A DNA stretch of 64,000 bases from Chitinophaga rhizophila (GCF_019492185.1 NZ_JAICCF010000002.1:930001-994000); one strand, 5' to 3'; counted from the stretch's first letter, positions 23,969-33,303 are shown. A program made the numbers and translations. Notes: generated by a model not told the origin, from the sequence alone.

Positions 23969-25075
23969 CTATTCAGCATTCATTTCATATTCACATAACA
24001 CAAGCCCTCCGGCCTTCAGATGCCCCCTTGCATCGTCAGACAGCTCTTTAAAGCCATTTTCATTGTACTCTCCGGGATAGATTACCGTAAGTAGCCGCCT
24101 ACCATCAAAGTCCATAATATGACTTAATTCATTGGTGGCAGATAAATCCTCCAGATATAGCTCCCGTTTGTTCCGGTCTGCATAGAAGAACCTGAACTTG
24201 CGTTTATCCCACAAGCGGCCCAGCGCATATTGTTCGTTGACAAAAGTAAATTCGGAAAGTAGCCGGTAACTATCGTAACGGCTGACTTTTGTATCTATCT
24301 CTTTCTTGTCTTCCTGTGGTACATTCATTTTACCGAAATCAAAAGTATACCGCTTCTTTACATCACCTGCGGGTGAAAAGGTATATACTTCATTGTCCAG
24401 CGGCTTATTATAAAAGGTCTCTTTATCTGTTTTCAAAAACCTGTAGCCGGTGATCCAGAAGTTATGATCAACGAAATCATCATAATAAAGAAACGTGTTG
24501 ACCGCTTCCAGAAAACCGTTGGTCCTGATTAACTTATGGTGTTTATTATCACGCTCATTCCAGGATGATAATCCAAATAAGAAACCACCGTCTGGCAGAC
24601 AATCAATCACATCAATATCAAAAGGTGCTATTTTAAACGACATCAGATTAAAAGCATCAGAATAGTGCAGAACCCGGTTAGCTCTGCCATCTACGAGGTA
24701 GACTGAGCCGAATTTATCTACATCAAAGTCAGCTATATTAGAGAACTCCCTGGTACGGCTATCAATCTTTGTCAGGTATTTTCCTGTAGAATCGAATGCT
24801 GCCAGTGTTTTGCCCCGCTTATCCAGCACATAGATCCTACTGTGCGTATTGATTATCTTGTCAACAATATTTACATAATTCTGGTCTTTGTGCATCTCCA
24901 GATTTATGTATCTTTTCCTCTTAACGAATGCTGAAGGCAATCCACCGGTTACCTGCTCATTAAACGCTGCAAGGGCAATATGCTCTGAAGGTATATCAAG
25001 TGATGTTTTTACTTTTTCCGAGGCACATCCAATAACAAGTAACACAACAAATAACAGGGACAACAATATTTTCAT
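23969..25075 (-). CDS. six-bladed beta-propeller lipoprotein
   Basis: Translation is best started at 25075, giving 368 residues with a clear lipoprotein signal peptide (MKILLSLLFVVLLVIGCASEK; Cys17). The longer frame to 25153 adds a second, unlikely hydrophobic leader. The mature part has repeated propeller wording (RIYVLDKRGKTLAAFDSTGKYLTKID, GSVYLVDGRANRVLHYSD) as in the six-bladed propeller proteins that Bacteroidota encode next to NVEALA peptides. Function of that family is unknown; the fold suggests ligand or peptide binding at the cell surface. The NVEALA-type gene is 78 bp upstream on the same strand. Confidence 0.8.
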   Translation of the reverse strand: MKILLSLLFVVLLVIGCASEKVKTSLDIPSEHIALAAFNEQVTGGLPSAFVKRKRYINLEMHKDQNYVNIVDKIINTHSRIYVLDKRGKTLAAFDSTGKYLTKIDSRTREFSNIADFDVDKFGSVYLVDGRANRVLHYSDAFNLMSFKIAPFDIDVIDCLPDGGFLFGLSSWNERDNKHHKLIRTNGFLEAVNTFLYYDDFVDHNFWITGYRFLKTDKETFYNKPLDNEVYTFSPAGDVKKRYTFDFGKMNVPQEDKKEIDTKVSRYDSYRLLSEFTFVNEQYALGRLWDKRKFRFFYADRNKRELYLEDLSATNELSHIMDFDGRRLLTVIYPGEYNENGFKELSDDARGHLKAGGLVLCEYEMNAE

Positions 25076-25153
25076 ACCTGGACAATTTATTGAGATAGAT
25101 ATATAAAAGAAGAGAACCAGGCTCTCCCTGATCCTCTTCTGTATTAGATACAA

Positions 25154-25408
25154 TTATTTTGAAACTTCTGGTGTTTCTGGTAATTCAGGAGAATCTGAGT
25201 CGCCGCAAGCGTGGTTGTTTCTTGACTCGCAATGTCCACCCTGTGGTCTTGGGCCGGTATATCCAGGTACTTGATCCACTGGCGCCAATGCCTGAATGTT
25301 AGCAGTAGCGCTGGCGGAAGCAGTTGTTTTTTCTGAGCGAAGGGAGAAAGCTGCAATTAAGATAATAGCTATTACAGCAAATGCTAAAGAGAAGATTCCT
25401 TTTTTCAT
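25154..25408 (-). CDS. NVEALA-type exported small peptide
   Basis: It encodes 84 residues. A signal peptide MKKGIFSLAFAVIAIILIAAFS is followed by ATANIQALAPVDQ, which matches the NVEALA motif position (ANIQALA). The tail holds two Cys within GGHCESRNNHACGDSD, as in many family members, and ends in a Pro/Glu-rich stretch. NVEALA proteins are abundant small exported Bacteroidota peptides of unknown function, usually encoded beside six-bladed propeller lipoproteins, as here. The two cysteines may form a disulfide. Confidence 0.8.
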   Translation of the reverse strand: MKKGIFSLAFAVIAIILIAAFSLRSEKTTASASATANIQALAPVDQVPGYTGPRPQGGHCESRNNHACGDSDSPELPETPEVSK

Positions 25409-25514
25409 GATTTTAGAATTTGATTTTGATTAATAAATGGGGATGATCTGTGTCTATCTTTTCAACAGATAAAGCGATGTTTGTGGTTAGTTAGCTACGA
25501 CATAATACCTCCTT

Positions 25515-26072
25515 TTATTTTTTGATAGTTTTGACATAAAGGTCCCATATGCTGGTATTTAGTGTCGGATTACCTACCAGCAATACTTTATCGTTCTGAT
25601 CCAGTAAGAAGCACTGATATTGCATATCTTTCGGCAAATCATTCAGTTTGTTCAAAGTATCTTCCTGATCAATGTGTACCACCTTTCTAAAGTTTTCCCG
25701 CTTAAAGAGATCCGCCAGGTTACTATTCTTTTTAGGAAAGAAGTAAAACTGGAAATCAACATGCTGTGCAATAGAACTATCCAGCTCCCGCTCAAAACGC
25801 TTCCACTCATCTATACGCAGATTACAACTTACACAACCAATCGAATCAGTATAAACCAGGATCTTATACTTCTTATCAGCACTGCTTTTACAGGGCACGA
25901 TTTCTCCCAGCTCCTGGCAAAGTGCAGAAGGAGGGAAACTAATCGTTTTTCCGATCCAGGCCGTAACCACATCTTCAGGCTCCTGCGTATTTGCATGTGA
26001 TTTACAGGCACAATAGGTGGTCGCTGCCAATATTAACAGGCAGAGTAGGTTGACATTATATTTGTATTTCAT
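25515..26072 (-). CDS. lipoprotein with thioredoxin-like CxxC segment
   Basis: The 185-residue protein has a signal peptide with LLILAATTYCACKSH, which can serve as a lipobox. The core KILVYTDSIGCVSCNLRIDEWKRFERELD places a CVSC motif after a beta strand and before a helix, as in thioredoxin-fold proteins; the later strand CFLLDQNDKVLLVGNP suits the fold. It belongs to the row outer-membrane barrel, this gene, NVEALA peptide, propeller, with gaps of 27 and 106 bp around it. A role in handling disulfides of the neighbouring Cys-containing peptide is possible but unproven. Confidence 0.7.
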   Translation of the reverse strand: MKYKYNVNLLCLLILAATTYCACKSHANTQEPEDVVTAWIGKTISFPPSALCQELGEIVPCKSSADKKYKILVYTDSIGCVSCNLRIDEWKRFERELDSSIAQHVDFQFYFFPKKNSNLADLFKRENFRKVVHIDQEDTLNKLNDLPKDMQYQCFLLDQNDKVLLVGNPTLNTSIWDLYVKTIKK

Positions 26073-26099
26073 GATAGAAAATTGATTACTTACTTCTGA

Positions 26100-28511
26100 T
26101 CAATATCCTCTTATCTCACCCTCATTCTTTGTACGGTAACTTTGTAACTTGACCTTATGTCCGAAAGGAAAGCTATATAACAACTGTAAAGAAAACCGCC
26201 GGTTGTTAGTCACTGCGTCTACTGACATCGACTGATTAGGATATATACTACGCGATCTTACTTTCTCCACTCCAAAGGGATCTGACACGGACAACTGGAG
26301 GAAAAGCTTGTTTTTTAATAATATGCGCTTAACTGTGCAGGATGTGGACAGTAACTGATTATACATGCTATATTCCAGATACATCCTTGCATTGTAATAA
26401 GCTGATATCAGCAGCCTTGTTTTCTTGTCTATCGTCCATTCATTATCCATGCTTACCTCGAAGAGGTTTGTACTGGTGTTAAAGGATCCGGGTTGTAAAT
26501 ACCGGGAGTAGAAATAATCTACTGTGATGTTGGAAGTAAAGTTTTTTAAAATTTGTACCGACTGGTTCATCGAAATGCCGAATGACTCGAATCGCGTCAT
26601 ATTTATAGCCTTATACTCAAACGGATCATCTGTGGGTACAAACACTCTTCGGTTGTTCAAACTCTCGTAACGCAACGTAACTGCTGACTGCTTATAAAGC
26701 AGTTGACCTTCTACCCTGTTCACAAAAGATGGCATAAAATCTATACTACCCTCCTGGGTCATCAATGCATTGGTAGTACGCCGTGTCGGATTCATGTCTC
26801 CCATGAATGGACGCCTGACTCTTTTAGTATATCCAACGCTGACTTCCAGTTCCTTGTTCACATCATATTGTAGCAAGAGATTAGGATATAATTTCCAATA
26901 ATCCCTGCGAATGTATTCATCAGTAGCCGCAGTCTCCTGGTACTGGGCTTTAGACTGCAACTGCTCCCCTCTTAATTCGGTAGCCATACGCCACTTGCCA
27001 AATTTCCATCTGGCGCTGAAAAAAGCGCTATTAATCTGTTCATTATAATGAAAGTCAGATAAGACACTACTGTCATATTGCTGGTTAGTATTGTTCCGAA
27101 GCTGATTAGATTTAATGCCAAACTCGGTACTAAGATGTTTTGTTTTGATAACGTCGGTGAAGATGACAGTAGCGGAGAAAATATCAGTATGACTGTTAAT
27201 GATATTCTGCATGAGAGAACGACTACTTGCATCAGTTTGACGATATAGCACATTCCTACTGTCATCCGGGCTGGCAGACCATGTACCACTGAAACATAAC
27301 GTACTTTTCTTAGCTGTGTCCAGTATATACTTATAGTTGATAGTACTTTGAAAAGTATGTTGCTTCCTGGTATTCATGTTATTAATTTCCGTAACAGAAT
27401 CCTTTGGGAAGATGTAACGCTCAGTTGTATTACTGATGCTGGATGGTGCCTGACGCATGTTTACATTAAGGCCCACACTTGATCTACTGTTAATAGTATA
27501 GTCAAGATTGAGGTCCTGCGTGATTCTAAAGGCCGCAACATCTGATTTACGTAGATCATTATATCTGAATCCCTTATCAGTAGCAAACCATCCTGCTGAC
27601 TGTGTCGTATTCAGAGTGTTTTCTGTACTCATGATCCAGGTGCAGCTAACCCTACGGATCTTCAGGTTTAAATTAGCTGCGCCTGCTCCTGAGTGATACC
27701 CGAATCCAGCGTTGTTAGCTGTCATATAGAAGGGCTGTGAGTATGTAGCCCTGATATTGGAATTACCCCTTTCCTTCTTTGTTATGATGTTAATGACAGC
27801 ATTTATACCTGCATCATATCGGGCTGAAGGCATCGTCATGATTTCGACTTTATCCAGCTGATCCGCAGTCAGAGAAGCAAGTATTGCCTGTTGCTGTCTT
27901 GTAGTTCTATGCTCACCTTTTCCGTCAATCAGTATCAATACGCCTGTTTGCCCGTGGAGTTTGATCTGCTCTCCAACTACAATTACACCAGGTAATTTCC
28001 TCAGTAGCTCAGTGCTGCTTTGTCCTCTTGAAAACTGATCCTGCCGGACCTTGTACACCAGTTTACCGACGTCGCTGATAACCTGCTTCTCAAAGATCTC
28101 AACAGACTTTAAGCTGACCGTATTTTTCGAAATCCAACATATCAGCGTATCAACCCGGGAAGGCGGCAGATCAGCATTATAGTTACTATAACCCGCTATT
28201 TTGCAATAGATTCTGGTAGCGCCTGTTGCATCAAGGGCGCAAAAGCCTTCTTTATCTGTAATACCTGTGCTGATTGCATTGCCCGCAGCTCCCACAAGTG
28301 TGATTGCGACATTAGTAATCCTGATGGAATCACGCTGATCCATTACTGATACTATCAGCCGATGCTGTTGCTGCGCAGATAATAAAAGTGGCGAGAATAC
28401 ATGTAACAACGCTATGAATATGCAGATCTTTGGTTGGAAGATCTCAATAATCCATAAGTTATCAGACGCACTTTTCAGGTCCCTTGATATAGGCACAATA
28501 CTTCCAGGCAT
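26100..28511 (-). CDS. TonB-receptor-like outer-membrane beta-barrel protein
   Basis: The 803-residue protein has a hydrophobic signal segment at about 30-46 (FIALLHVFSPLLLSAQ) behind an unusually long N-terminal part. A carboxypeptidase-regulatory-like domain follows (about 50-140, SVMDQRDSIRITNVAITLVG), then a plug domain containing LLRKLPGVIVVGEQIKLHGQTGVLILIDGK and VEIMTMPSARYDAGINAVINIITKK, and finally a large beta barrel. The arrangement is that of the outer_membrane_beta-barrel family, relatives of TonB-dependent receptors. No lipoprotein partner of SusD type is present. Instead the thioredoxin-like lipoprotein gene follows after 27 bp, leading the NVEALA cluster, so the barrel may move or sense that peptide. 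Confidence 0.82.
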   Translation of the reverse strand: MPGSIVPISRDLKSASDNLWIIEIFQPKICIFIALLHVFSPLLLSAQQQHRLIVSVMDQRDSIRITNVAITLVGAAGNAISTGITDKEGFCALDATGATRIYCKIAGYSNYNADLPPSRVDTLICWISKNTVSLKSVEIFEKQVISDVGKLVYKVRQDQFSRGQSSTELLRKLPGVIVVGEQIKLHGQTGVLILIDGKGEHRTTRQQQAILASLTADQLDKVEIMTMPSARYDAGINAVINIITKKERGNSNIRATYSQPFYMTANNAGFGYHSGAGAANLNLKIRRVSCTWIMSTENTLNTTQSAGWFATDKGFRYNDLRKSDVAAFRITQDLNLDYTINSRSSVGLNVNMRQAPSSISNTTERYIFPKDSVTEINNMNTRKQHTFQSTINYKYILDTAKKSTLCFSGTWSASPDDSRNVLYRQTDASSRSLMQNIINSHTDIFSATVIFTDVIKTKHLSTEFGIKSNQLRNNTNQQYDSSVLSDFHYNEQINSAFFSARWKFGKWRMATELRGEQLQSKAQYQETAATDEYIRRDYWKLYPNLLLQYDVNKELEVSVGYTKRVRRPFMGDMNPTRRTTNALMTQEGSIDFMPSFVNRVEGQLLYKQSAVTLRYESLNNRRVFVPTDDPFEYKAINMTRFESFGISMNQSVQILKNFTSNITVDYFYSRYLQPGSFNTSTNLFEVSMDNEWTIDKKTRLLISAYYNARMYLEYSMYNQLLSTSCTVKRILLKNKLFLQLSVSDPFGVEKVRSRSIYPNQSMSVDAVTNNRRFSLQLLYSFPFGHKVKLQSYRTKNEGEIRGY

Positions 28512-28885
28512 TCTTATCTGTTCTCAAATGGTTAACAATTCTGTGGATTACATGCATAACAATGCTGTAAACATGAACCATTATATCATGTATTCACAGT
28601 TGAATTAAGCTCAGATGTTTTGAAATATTAGGTCAATTGGCATAGTCATTAGGGCATATGAACAGAAAGGTTACAATACAATACGAATTAGGGTTGACTT
28701 AATGCTATGCTTTATCTTCTTTAATTGATTTGTTCAGATTTTGGCGGTAATTCTAAAGTAATAAAAAATAAACAAATCCAAATATTTTTTTTTCTGTGGA
28801 ATTATGTAAGGCAAATATCCTGATTACAGACGATGGCGTTCCGATCTTATCAGAAAGCCATCGTCTGTAACCAGGATATGCACCG
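28512..28885. other. intergenic stretch with one long hairpin
   Basis: It contains the upstream region of the barrel protein gene and a poly-T/A patch near 28785. Near its right end is the hairpin described separately. Small frames here have no support. Confidence 0.5.
28816..28878 (-). terminator. 22-bp hairpin downstream of the SDR gene
   Basis: Arms 28816-28837 and 28857-28878 pair with a single mismatch around a 19-base loop, eight bases after the SDR stop. There is no strong T run on the minus strand, so termination may be by another mechanism or the hairpin stabilises the mRNA. Confidence 0.65.
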
Positions 28886-29623
28886 TTACCACGGGCAGGT
28901 CGAAGGCGCTGCAAAGTACTCCTCGCTAAAGTACTTTCCTGTGGGTCCATCCTGCCCTATCAACGCATACTTAGCAATACGTTGTCCGGCCTGCTCAGGT
29001 GTACTTGTACCCTGAAGCCCCGTAAAGTCAGTTTGCGTCCAGCCAGGACAAACTGCATTCACCTTAAAAGGAGTATTGCGCAGCTCATATGCCAGATTGA
29101 TAGTGTACATATTTAGTGCAGACTTTGATGATTGATACACTACATACCGCTGTGGATAATTGTCATTGTAGATGTCTGCTGCTAATGATAGTGACGCCAT
29201 GCTGGTGCTTACATTCACAATTCGTGGCTCTGGCGATTTCTGCAGCATATCAATAAATGCCTGTGTTACCCGCACAACGCCAAAGAGATTAGTCTCATAA
29301 ACTGTCTTATACACATCTGTGGTGGAGGTAAGAGCTGACTGCTCAAATCCGCCGGCTATACCAGCATTGTTAATCAGTACATCTAAGGTATCTATTTGTT
29401 CACCGATAGTCTTCCTTGATGCATCTACGGATTGCTGATCAGTGACATCCAACTGGACGGCCGCTATATTGTTATGTCCTTCAGCTTTTAACCTTTCCAC
29501 GGCTGCAGTCCCTTTATCAAGACTCCGACTGCCTAAATAAACAAAGAAGCCTTTCTGAGCAAGGATCTTTGCTACCTCATAGCCAATGCCTTTGTTGGCT
29601 CCTGTAACTAATGCTGACTTCAT
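28886..29623 (-). CDS. short-chain dehydrogenase/reductase
   Basis: The 245-residue protein is a classical SDR. The cofactor motif TGANKGIG (7-14), the structural NNAG (85-88), and the catalytic Ser139 in VNVST, Tyr163 and Lys167 (YQSSK) are all present. The order and spacing match NAD(P)-dependent carbonyl reductases of the YkvO/CBR group, and the ANKGIG start favours an NADPH-using reductase; the substrate is unknown. It is downstream of an AraC regulator on the same strand (68 bp), so it is probably that regulator's target. Confidence 0.92.
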   Translation of the reverse strand: MKSALVTGANKGIGYEVAKILAQKGFFVYLGSRSLDKGTAAVERLKAEGHNNIAAVQLDVTDQQSVDASRKTIGEQIDTLDVLINNAGIAGGFEQSALTSTTDVYKTVYETNLFGVVRVTQAFIDMLQKSPEPRIVNVSTSMASLSLAADIYNDNYPQRYVVYQSSKSALNMYTINLAYELRNTPFKVNAVCPGWTQTDFTGLQGTSTPEQAGQRIAKYALIGQDGPTGKYFSEEYFAAPSTCPW

Positions 29624-29691
29624 ATATTTCCCTGTTTAAGTGATGAAGCAAAGCTAATTAGCCAGGTAGCAGACGACAGGGATAAATCGGT

Positions 29692-30573
29692 TTAATTCTG
29701 GGACAAATCACGCAGCTCAGCTACGTATCTGCTAACCGACTTACCGGTGGTTTTCTTAAACAGACGAGAGAAGTAACCCGGGTCGGTAAAGCCAAGATCA
29801 TATGCCAGCTCCTTTACAGAAATAGAAGAATACTGTAGTTTACGCTGTGCCTCTGTCATAATACGGTTAATGATCCATTCCTTAGGCGAGACTCCTGCAA
29901 ACTCCTTTACAATACCGTACAGCGTACTGGAGTTTAAAGCCAGCTTTTCAGCAATGCTTTGTACGTCATGTTGCTCACTAAGGTTTGTATCCACAGCCAG
30001 CTTAAAAGCAATATATTTGGATAGTCTGGTATTAGGAATCAGCTCCGGACTATGATACTGCTCAAAGTAAGCAGTGTTAAACTCCGTCAGCAGGGTATGC
30101 AAATGTGCCAGGATAACCTCCGCCTTTTTTTGTTTACCAGGTGCATGTAACAACTGAAACAGGCCGGAGAAAAGATTCTTTACCCTTTGCCTGGCAGGTA
30201 CATCAAACGAAATAGTATTCACATTAAACGGATTCACCAGAAATGGATACGATCCGGGCAACAAGGTCAAGGTGTTTTCGTCAAAAGAAAGGGAATATTG
30301 CCGCATGTCTTTATCATACGGATATTTAGTAATAATCTGATTAGGCAAGCCGAAGGCAAGCTGGCCATCATTTACAGTATACTCCTTCAGATCTGCCTTA
30401 AAGCTCGAAGCACCCTGTTCTATATACTGGAAATAATAAAAGGAAAGCCGGTGAGGCTTGAGCAACACCTGCATGACGTCCTCGGGTAGTGCAATAGCAC
30501 AATGCTCATTCAGCGCAATACACACCTTGTCATGATGCCTGATCTTTTCGAGTAATCCCCTAGTATCTTCCAT
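29692..30573 (-). CDS. AraC-family transcriptional regulator
   Basis: The 293-residue protein has the typical C-terminal double HTH: VQSIAEKLALNSSTLYGIVKEFAG and then ISVKELAYDLGFTDPGYFSRLFKKTTGKSVSRY, the full AraC signature. The N-terminal 190 residues are a divergent ligand-binding region. The sequence SLSFDENTLTLLPGSYPF and similar segments suggest a cupin-like sheet. The gene is followed by the SDR gene on the same strand and divergent from the GyrI-like gene (starts about 150 bp apart), which itself could bind a small molecule. The trio looks like a small stress or detoxification module. Confidence 0.92.
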   Translation of the reverse strand: MEDTRGLLEKIRHHDKVCIALNEHCAIALPEDVMQVLLKPHRLSFYYFQYIEQGASSFKADLKEYTVNDGQLAFGLPNQIITKYPYDKDMRQYSLSFDENTLTLLPGSYPFLVNPFNVNTISFDVPARQRVKNLFSGLFQLLHAPGKQKKAEVILAHLHTLLTEFNTAYFEQYHSPELIPNTRLSKYIAFKLAVDTNLSEQHDVQSIAEKLALNSSTLYGIVKEFAGVSPKEWIINRIMTEAQRKLQYSSISVKELAYDLGFTDPGYFSRLFKKTTGKSVSRYVAELRDLSQN

Positions 30574-30723
30574 TATAAAAAGTTTACTGTCTGCAAAGAT
30601 AGGTCACCTGCTGTTAAAAGGAGGCACACTATTATTAGCAACTTACCGGAAAATTCTTTCCCTGCTGACATAGGGTTGTCACACCGGTAATGGAAATTCG
30701 TGACTCATAACAATCTATACAAT

Positions 30724-31188
30724 ATGATGAATAAGGAAACCATCAAACAATTCTATGTTATCGGCATACAGGTAAGAACAACCAATGAGAACGGACAGGC
30801 AACGAAAGATATTCCGGCCTTGTGGAACAGATTCTTTACCGAAGGTATATCTGCAAATATACCTGACAAAACAGACGACGCGCTCTACTGCATTTATACA
30901 GACTACGAGAAGGATCATACCCGGCCTTATACTACCGTACTGGGCTGCAAAGTATCAACACTGGAAGTTATTCCGGAAGGAATGGTTGGTATAACAATCA
31001 ATGATGCTACTTATGACAAATATGTTGCTAAAGGGAACATCATGCAGGGATCGGTATTTAATACCTGGACAACTATATGGAACAGCGAAATTCCAAGAGC
31101 TTTCACTGCCGATTTTGAAGTATATGACGAGAGGGCAAAGGATATGGAAAATGCTGAAGTCAATATTTTTATTGCACTAAAGCACTAA
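30724..31188 (+). CDS. GyrI-like effector-binding domain protein
   Basis: Counting from the ATG at 30724 the product has 154 residues; an upstream ATG at 30700 is in frame but less likely. The pattern fits the GyrI-like/AraC effector-binding fold: KQFYVIGIQVRTTNENG, then IPALWNRFFTEGI, then ALYCIYTDYEKDH and TTVLGCKVS, with the closing FTADFEVYDERAKDMENAEVNIFIAL. Such single-domain proteins bind hydrophobic small molecules or act as SOUL-type sensors. It is divergent from an AraC gene whose own partner is an SDR. Confidence 0.82.
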   Translation: MMNKETIKQFYVIGIQVRTTNENGQATKDIPALWNRFFTEGISANIPDKTDDALYCIYTDYEKDHTRPYTTVLGCKVSTLEVIPEGMVGITINDATYDKYVAKGNIMQGSVFNTWTTIWNSEIPRAFTADFEVYDERAKDMENAEVNIFIALKH

Positions 31189-31199
31189 CAATCAATATT

Positions 31200-31254
31200 G
31201 ATAAGCGCATTTCACCATCCGTTAAATATCACTTGATCATGAAATGCGCTTATC
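31200..31254. terminator. bidirectional terminator between converging genes
   Basis: A perfect 15-bp stem (31200-31214 with 31240-31254) has a 25-base loop. It lies 12 bases after the plus-strand stop and six bases before the end of the minus-strand dioxygenase gene. Confidence 0.7.
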
Positions 31255-31259
31255 TTTCA

Positions 31260-32105
31260 CTAACGCTTAACCGGCAACATAAGATCTGCCGGGTTAACTG
31301 TAAAGTTCAGCGGAGGATACTCAAAGTCAAGACTACTATTCTCCTGTCCTCTCAGCTTATAAAATATTGACGCCTGTTCTTTATCTGCTAATATCAGTTG
31401 GCTCCCATCAGTGAAGCAGGGCAAACCGTCCTTAAACCGGAGGTATGTCTTTGATACCCTGAATGTAATACCTAACCACCGGTTGTCAGGTACTGTAGAC
31501 TTAGGATTCGGAGCAGCATCCAGCACTATTTTATGCTGGAATTGCTTATTCGTCGCTGTCGAAAATAATATGACAGAATGATGTGTCAGCGCATATTCAG
31601 ACTCGTCGCCGGTCGCCTTGTCTTTCATCTTCAGCTTTCGCATATGTTGTGCCGTTAAGGCATCAGGATGTTCATAACATGAAAACACCCCTATATATGT
31701 ATCATCTTCGATGTCCAGACACTGATCTGAATGATAATTCATCTTCCAATAGGTCTCATCATAGACCTCTATCAACGCATTATTGAATTGCAGCAGCGGT
31801 ATAGCTGACAGCCCCTCCCTGCTTACTGCTTCATTGATATAAGCCACTATCTTATGATGCTGAGTGGAAAAATCATTAGCGGGTATATTGTATTGGGTGG
31901 TGGTCCGCACAACAGGTATACCCTGTTCTCCAGTACTTACCAGGTGATTACCGATCCTGCCTTTAGCCACTGATTCAAAGTCTGATCCTGCTGCCAGTTC
32001 ATCGAACAAGGGGATACTGATATCAAGTATAATTTTATGGAATCCCATACTACTTATTAGTCTTTCTTTTGGATCAGAATATTGGCTTTTCATAATCGCC
32101 TGCAT
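31260..32105 (-). CDS. AlkB-like 2OG-Fe(II) dioxygenase, short paralogue
   Basis: The 281-residue protein carries the metal and 2-oxoglutarate motifs of the AlkB-like group. HSD (His125, Asp127) is in MNYHSDQC, the distal His191 is in FQHKIVL, and two arginines are in NRWLGITFR (209 and 216), close to the AlkB pattern RxNxTxR. Between them lies HHSVILFSTATN. AlkB relatives demethylate nucleic acids or proteins or hydroxylate other substrates; nothing here shows which. The gene start overlaps the end of the larger upstream paralogue by up to 32 bp (less if the second Met at 32093 or the third at 32048 is used). The pair is a coupled unit. Confidence 0.72.
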   Translation of the reverse strand: MQAIMKSQYSDPKERLISSMGFHKIILDISIPLFDELAAGSDFESVAKGRIGNHLVSTGEQGIPVVRTTTQYNIPANDFSTQHHKIVAYINEAVSREGLSAIPLLQFNNALIEVYDETYWKMNYHSDQCLDIEDDTYIGVFSCYEHPDALTAQHMRKLKMKDKATGDESEYALTHHSVILFSTATNKQFQHKIVLDAAPNPKSTVPDNRWLGITFRVSKTYLRFKDGLPCFTDGSQLILADKEQASIFYKLRGQENSSLDFEYPPLNFTVNPADLMLPVKR

Positions 32106-33303
32106 TCATACTAAAATGCGTCTTACCATATCTTACCATCTTTTCTGAGATATTCTCTTCATAGTAAGTATCCCTTAACTCCTGCTGGGTTTCGGGCGTC
32201 ATGATCTCCAGTGGAATGAACGTATCATTGTCCCGTATATAGGCCTGATTATCCACATACTTAGCCTCCAGATTAGAACAACGTACAACATACCCCATCC
32301 TTGTGGGAATCCTGTCGGCGTTTAACATAGAAGGTCTTATCTCATGAGTATATAGTCTGTTTGTAGATAGTGGAATCGTAAATACAGAGTTGGGGTACAA
32401 TATTACGCTAAATTCTTTCTCCAATGATTCATCAGTAACTGTATTCTTTAATTTAAAATGAAGCCTGGTAAATCCGCTTACCTCTTTGTAGCACCTGTCA
32501 TACCGGTCAGTTGCTGAGGGCTTCAGGCCTGCTATATCCGCATTATCGTAAAAAGTACAGAAAGCAATCAGTCCGTTAGACGGCATATCCTTTGTCTTAT
32601 CTGAGTGCGCCTTAATTCTTGATTTAACTTCCTTGTCAACACCATCTCCTTTCATTTTATTCTCATATATCTGCGCCAGTACATGATTCAATGTTGTTTT
32701 GTCTTCAAAGGTATAGTCTACAGCGGCATTCAATGCGTCGATGATCTTATGATCGGTAGTCCTGAAGTTGTCTGTAGGGCCGGTTAAATTACTTGAACAA
32801 CGCAACAGCCGGTAGTGTAAAGCTTCTTTGCCATCCTGATCTTGCTCTTTGGTGACCCTGGAAAGATAGATGCCCTTTCTGAAAGCTTTGGATGGCTTAT
32901 TGGACTCTGTCAATTCCTGAAACTGATGCTCGGACTTAATCTTTTCAAAGTAGGTATCATCAGTAAAGAACTTCCTGAAATATACTCCTGCATTACTTAC
33001 TATCACCGGCACCTCTCCAAGCGTGACACTGGCGGCCTGGTATGCTTCATAATTATCTGACAGCTCCCTGATCACAAGTAGCTCAGCAATCTTCTCTGTC
33101 AGCGCACTGATATCCCCACACGCATATATCCTTCTTTTGCCTGAAGCAGCCGGAATGTCAGACATACTATAGACTACCTTTCCGCAGAACCTATCTATGA
33201 GGTCACGCAACTCTACGTTGATTGCAAGCGCCTCTCTTAGTACAACAAGCACATTTTTATCCCTCGAAATCCTGTTTTCAGTTTGTGGTGTATTCATTAT
33301 CAT
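32074..33303 (-). CDS. AlkB-like 2OG-Fe(II) dioxygenase, long paralogue
   Basis: The 409-residue protein has the same ligand pattern as the following gene. HSD (His233, Asp235) is in KAHSDKTKDMP, the distal His320 is in LYTHEIRPS, and two arginines lie in RMGYVVR (335 and 341, spaced exactly as in AlkB). A unique N-terminal part of about 150 residues precedes the catalytic half. The common segments (HSD plus an FCTFYD/FSCYE strand, then STN.x.H and R-x5/6-R) show that the two genes arose by duplication and strong divergence. The substrate is unknown. The frame starts with an ATG at 33303, with a second Met two codons on. Confidence 0.7.
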   Translation of the reverse strand: MIMNTPQTENRISRDKNVLVVLREALAINVELRDLIDRFCGKVVYSMSDIPAASGKRRIYACGDISALTEKIAELLVIRELSDNYEAYQAASVTLGEVPVIVSNAGVYFRKFFTDDTYFEKIKSEHQFQELTESNKPSKAFRKGIYLSRVTKEQDQDGKEALHYRLLRCSSNLTGPTDNFRTTDHKIIDALNAAVDYTFEDKTTLNHVLAQIYENKMKGDGVDKEVKSRIKAHSDKTKDMPSNGLIAFCTFYDNADIAGLKPSATDRYDRCYKEVSGFTRLHFKLKNTVTDESLEKEFSVILYPNSVFTIPLSTNRLYTHEIRPSMLNADRIPTRMGYVVRCSNLEAKYVDNQAYIRDNDTFIPLEIMTPETQQELRDTYYEENISEKMVRYGKTHFSMNAGDYEKPIF

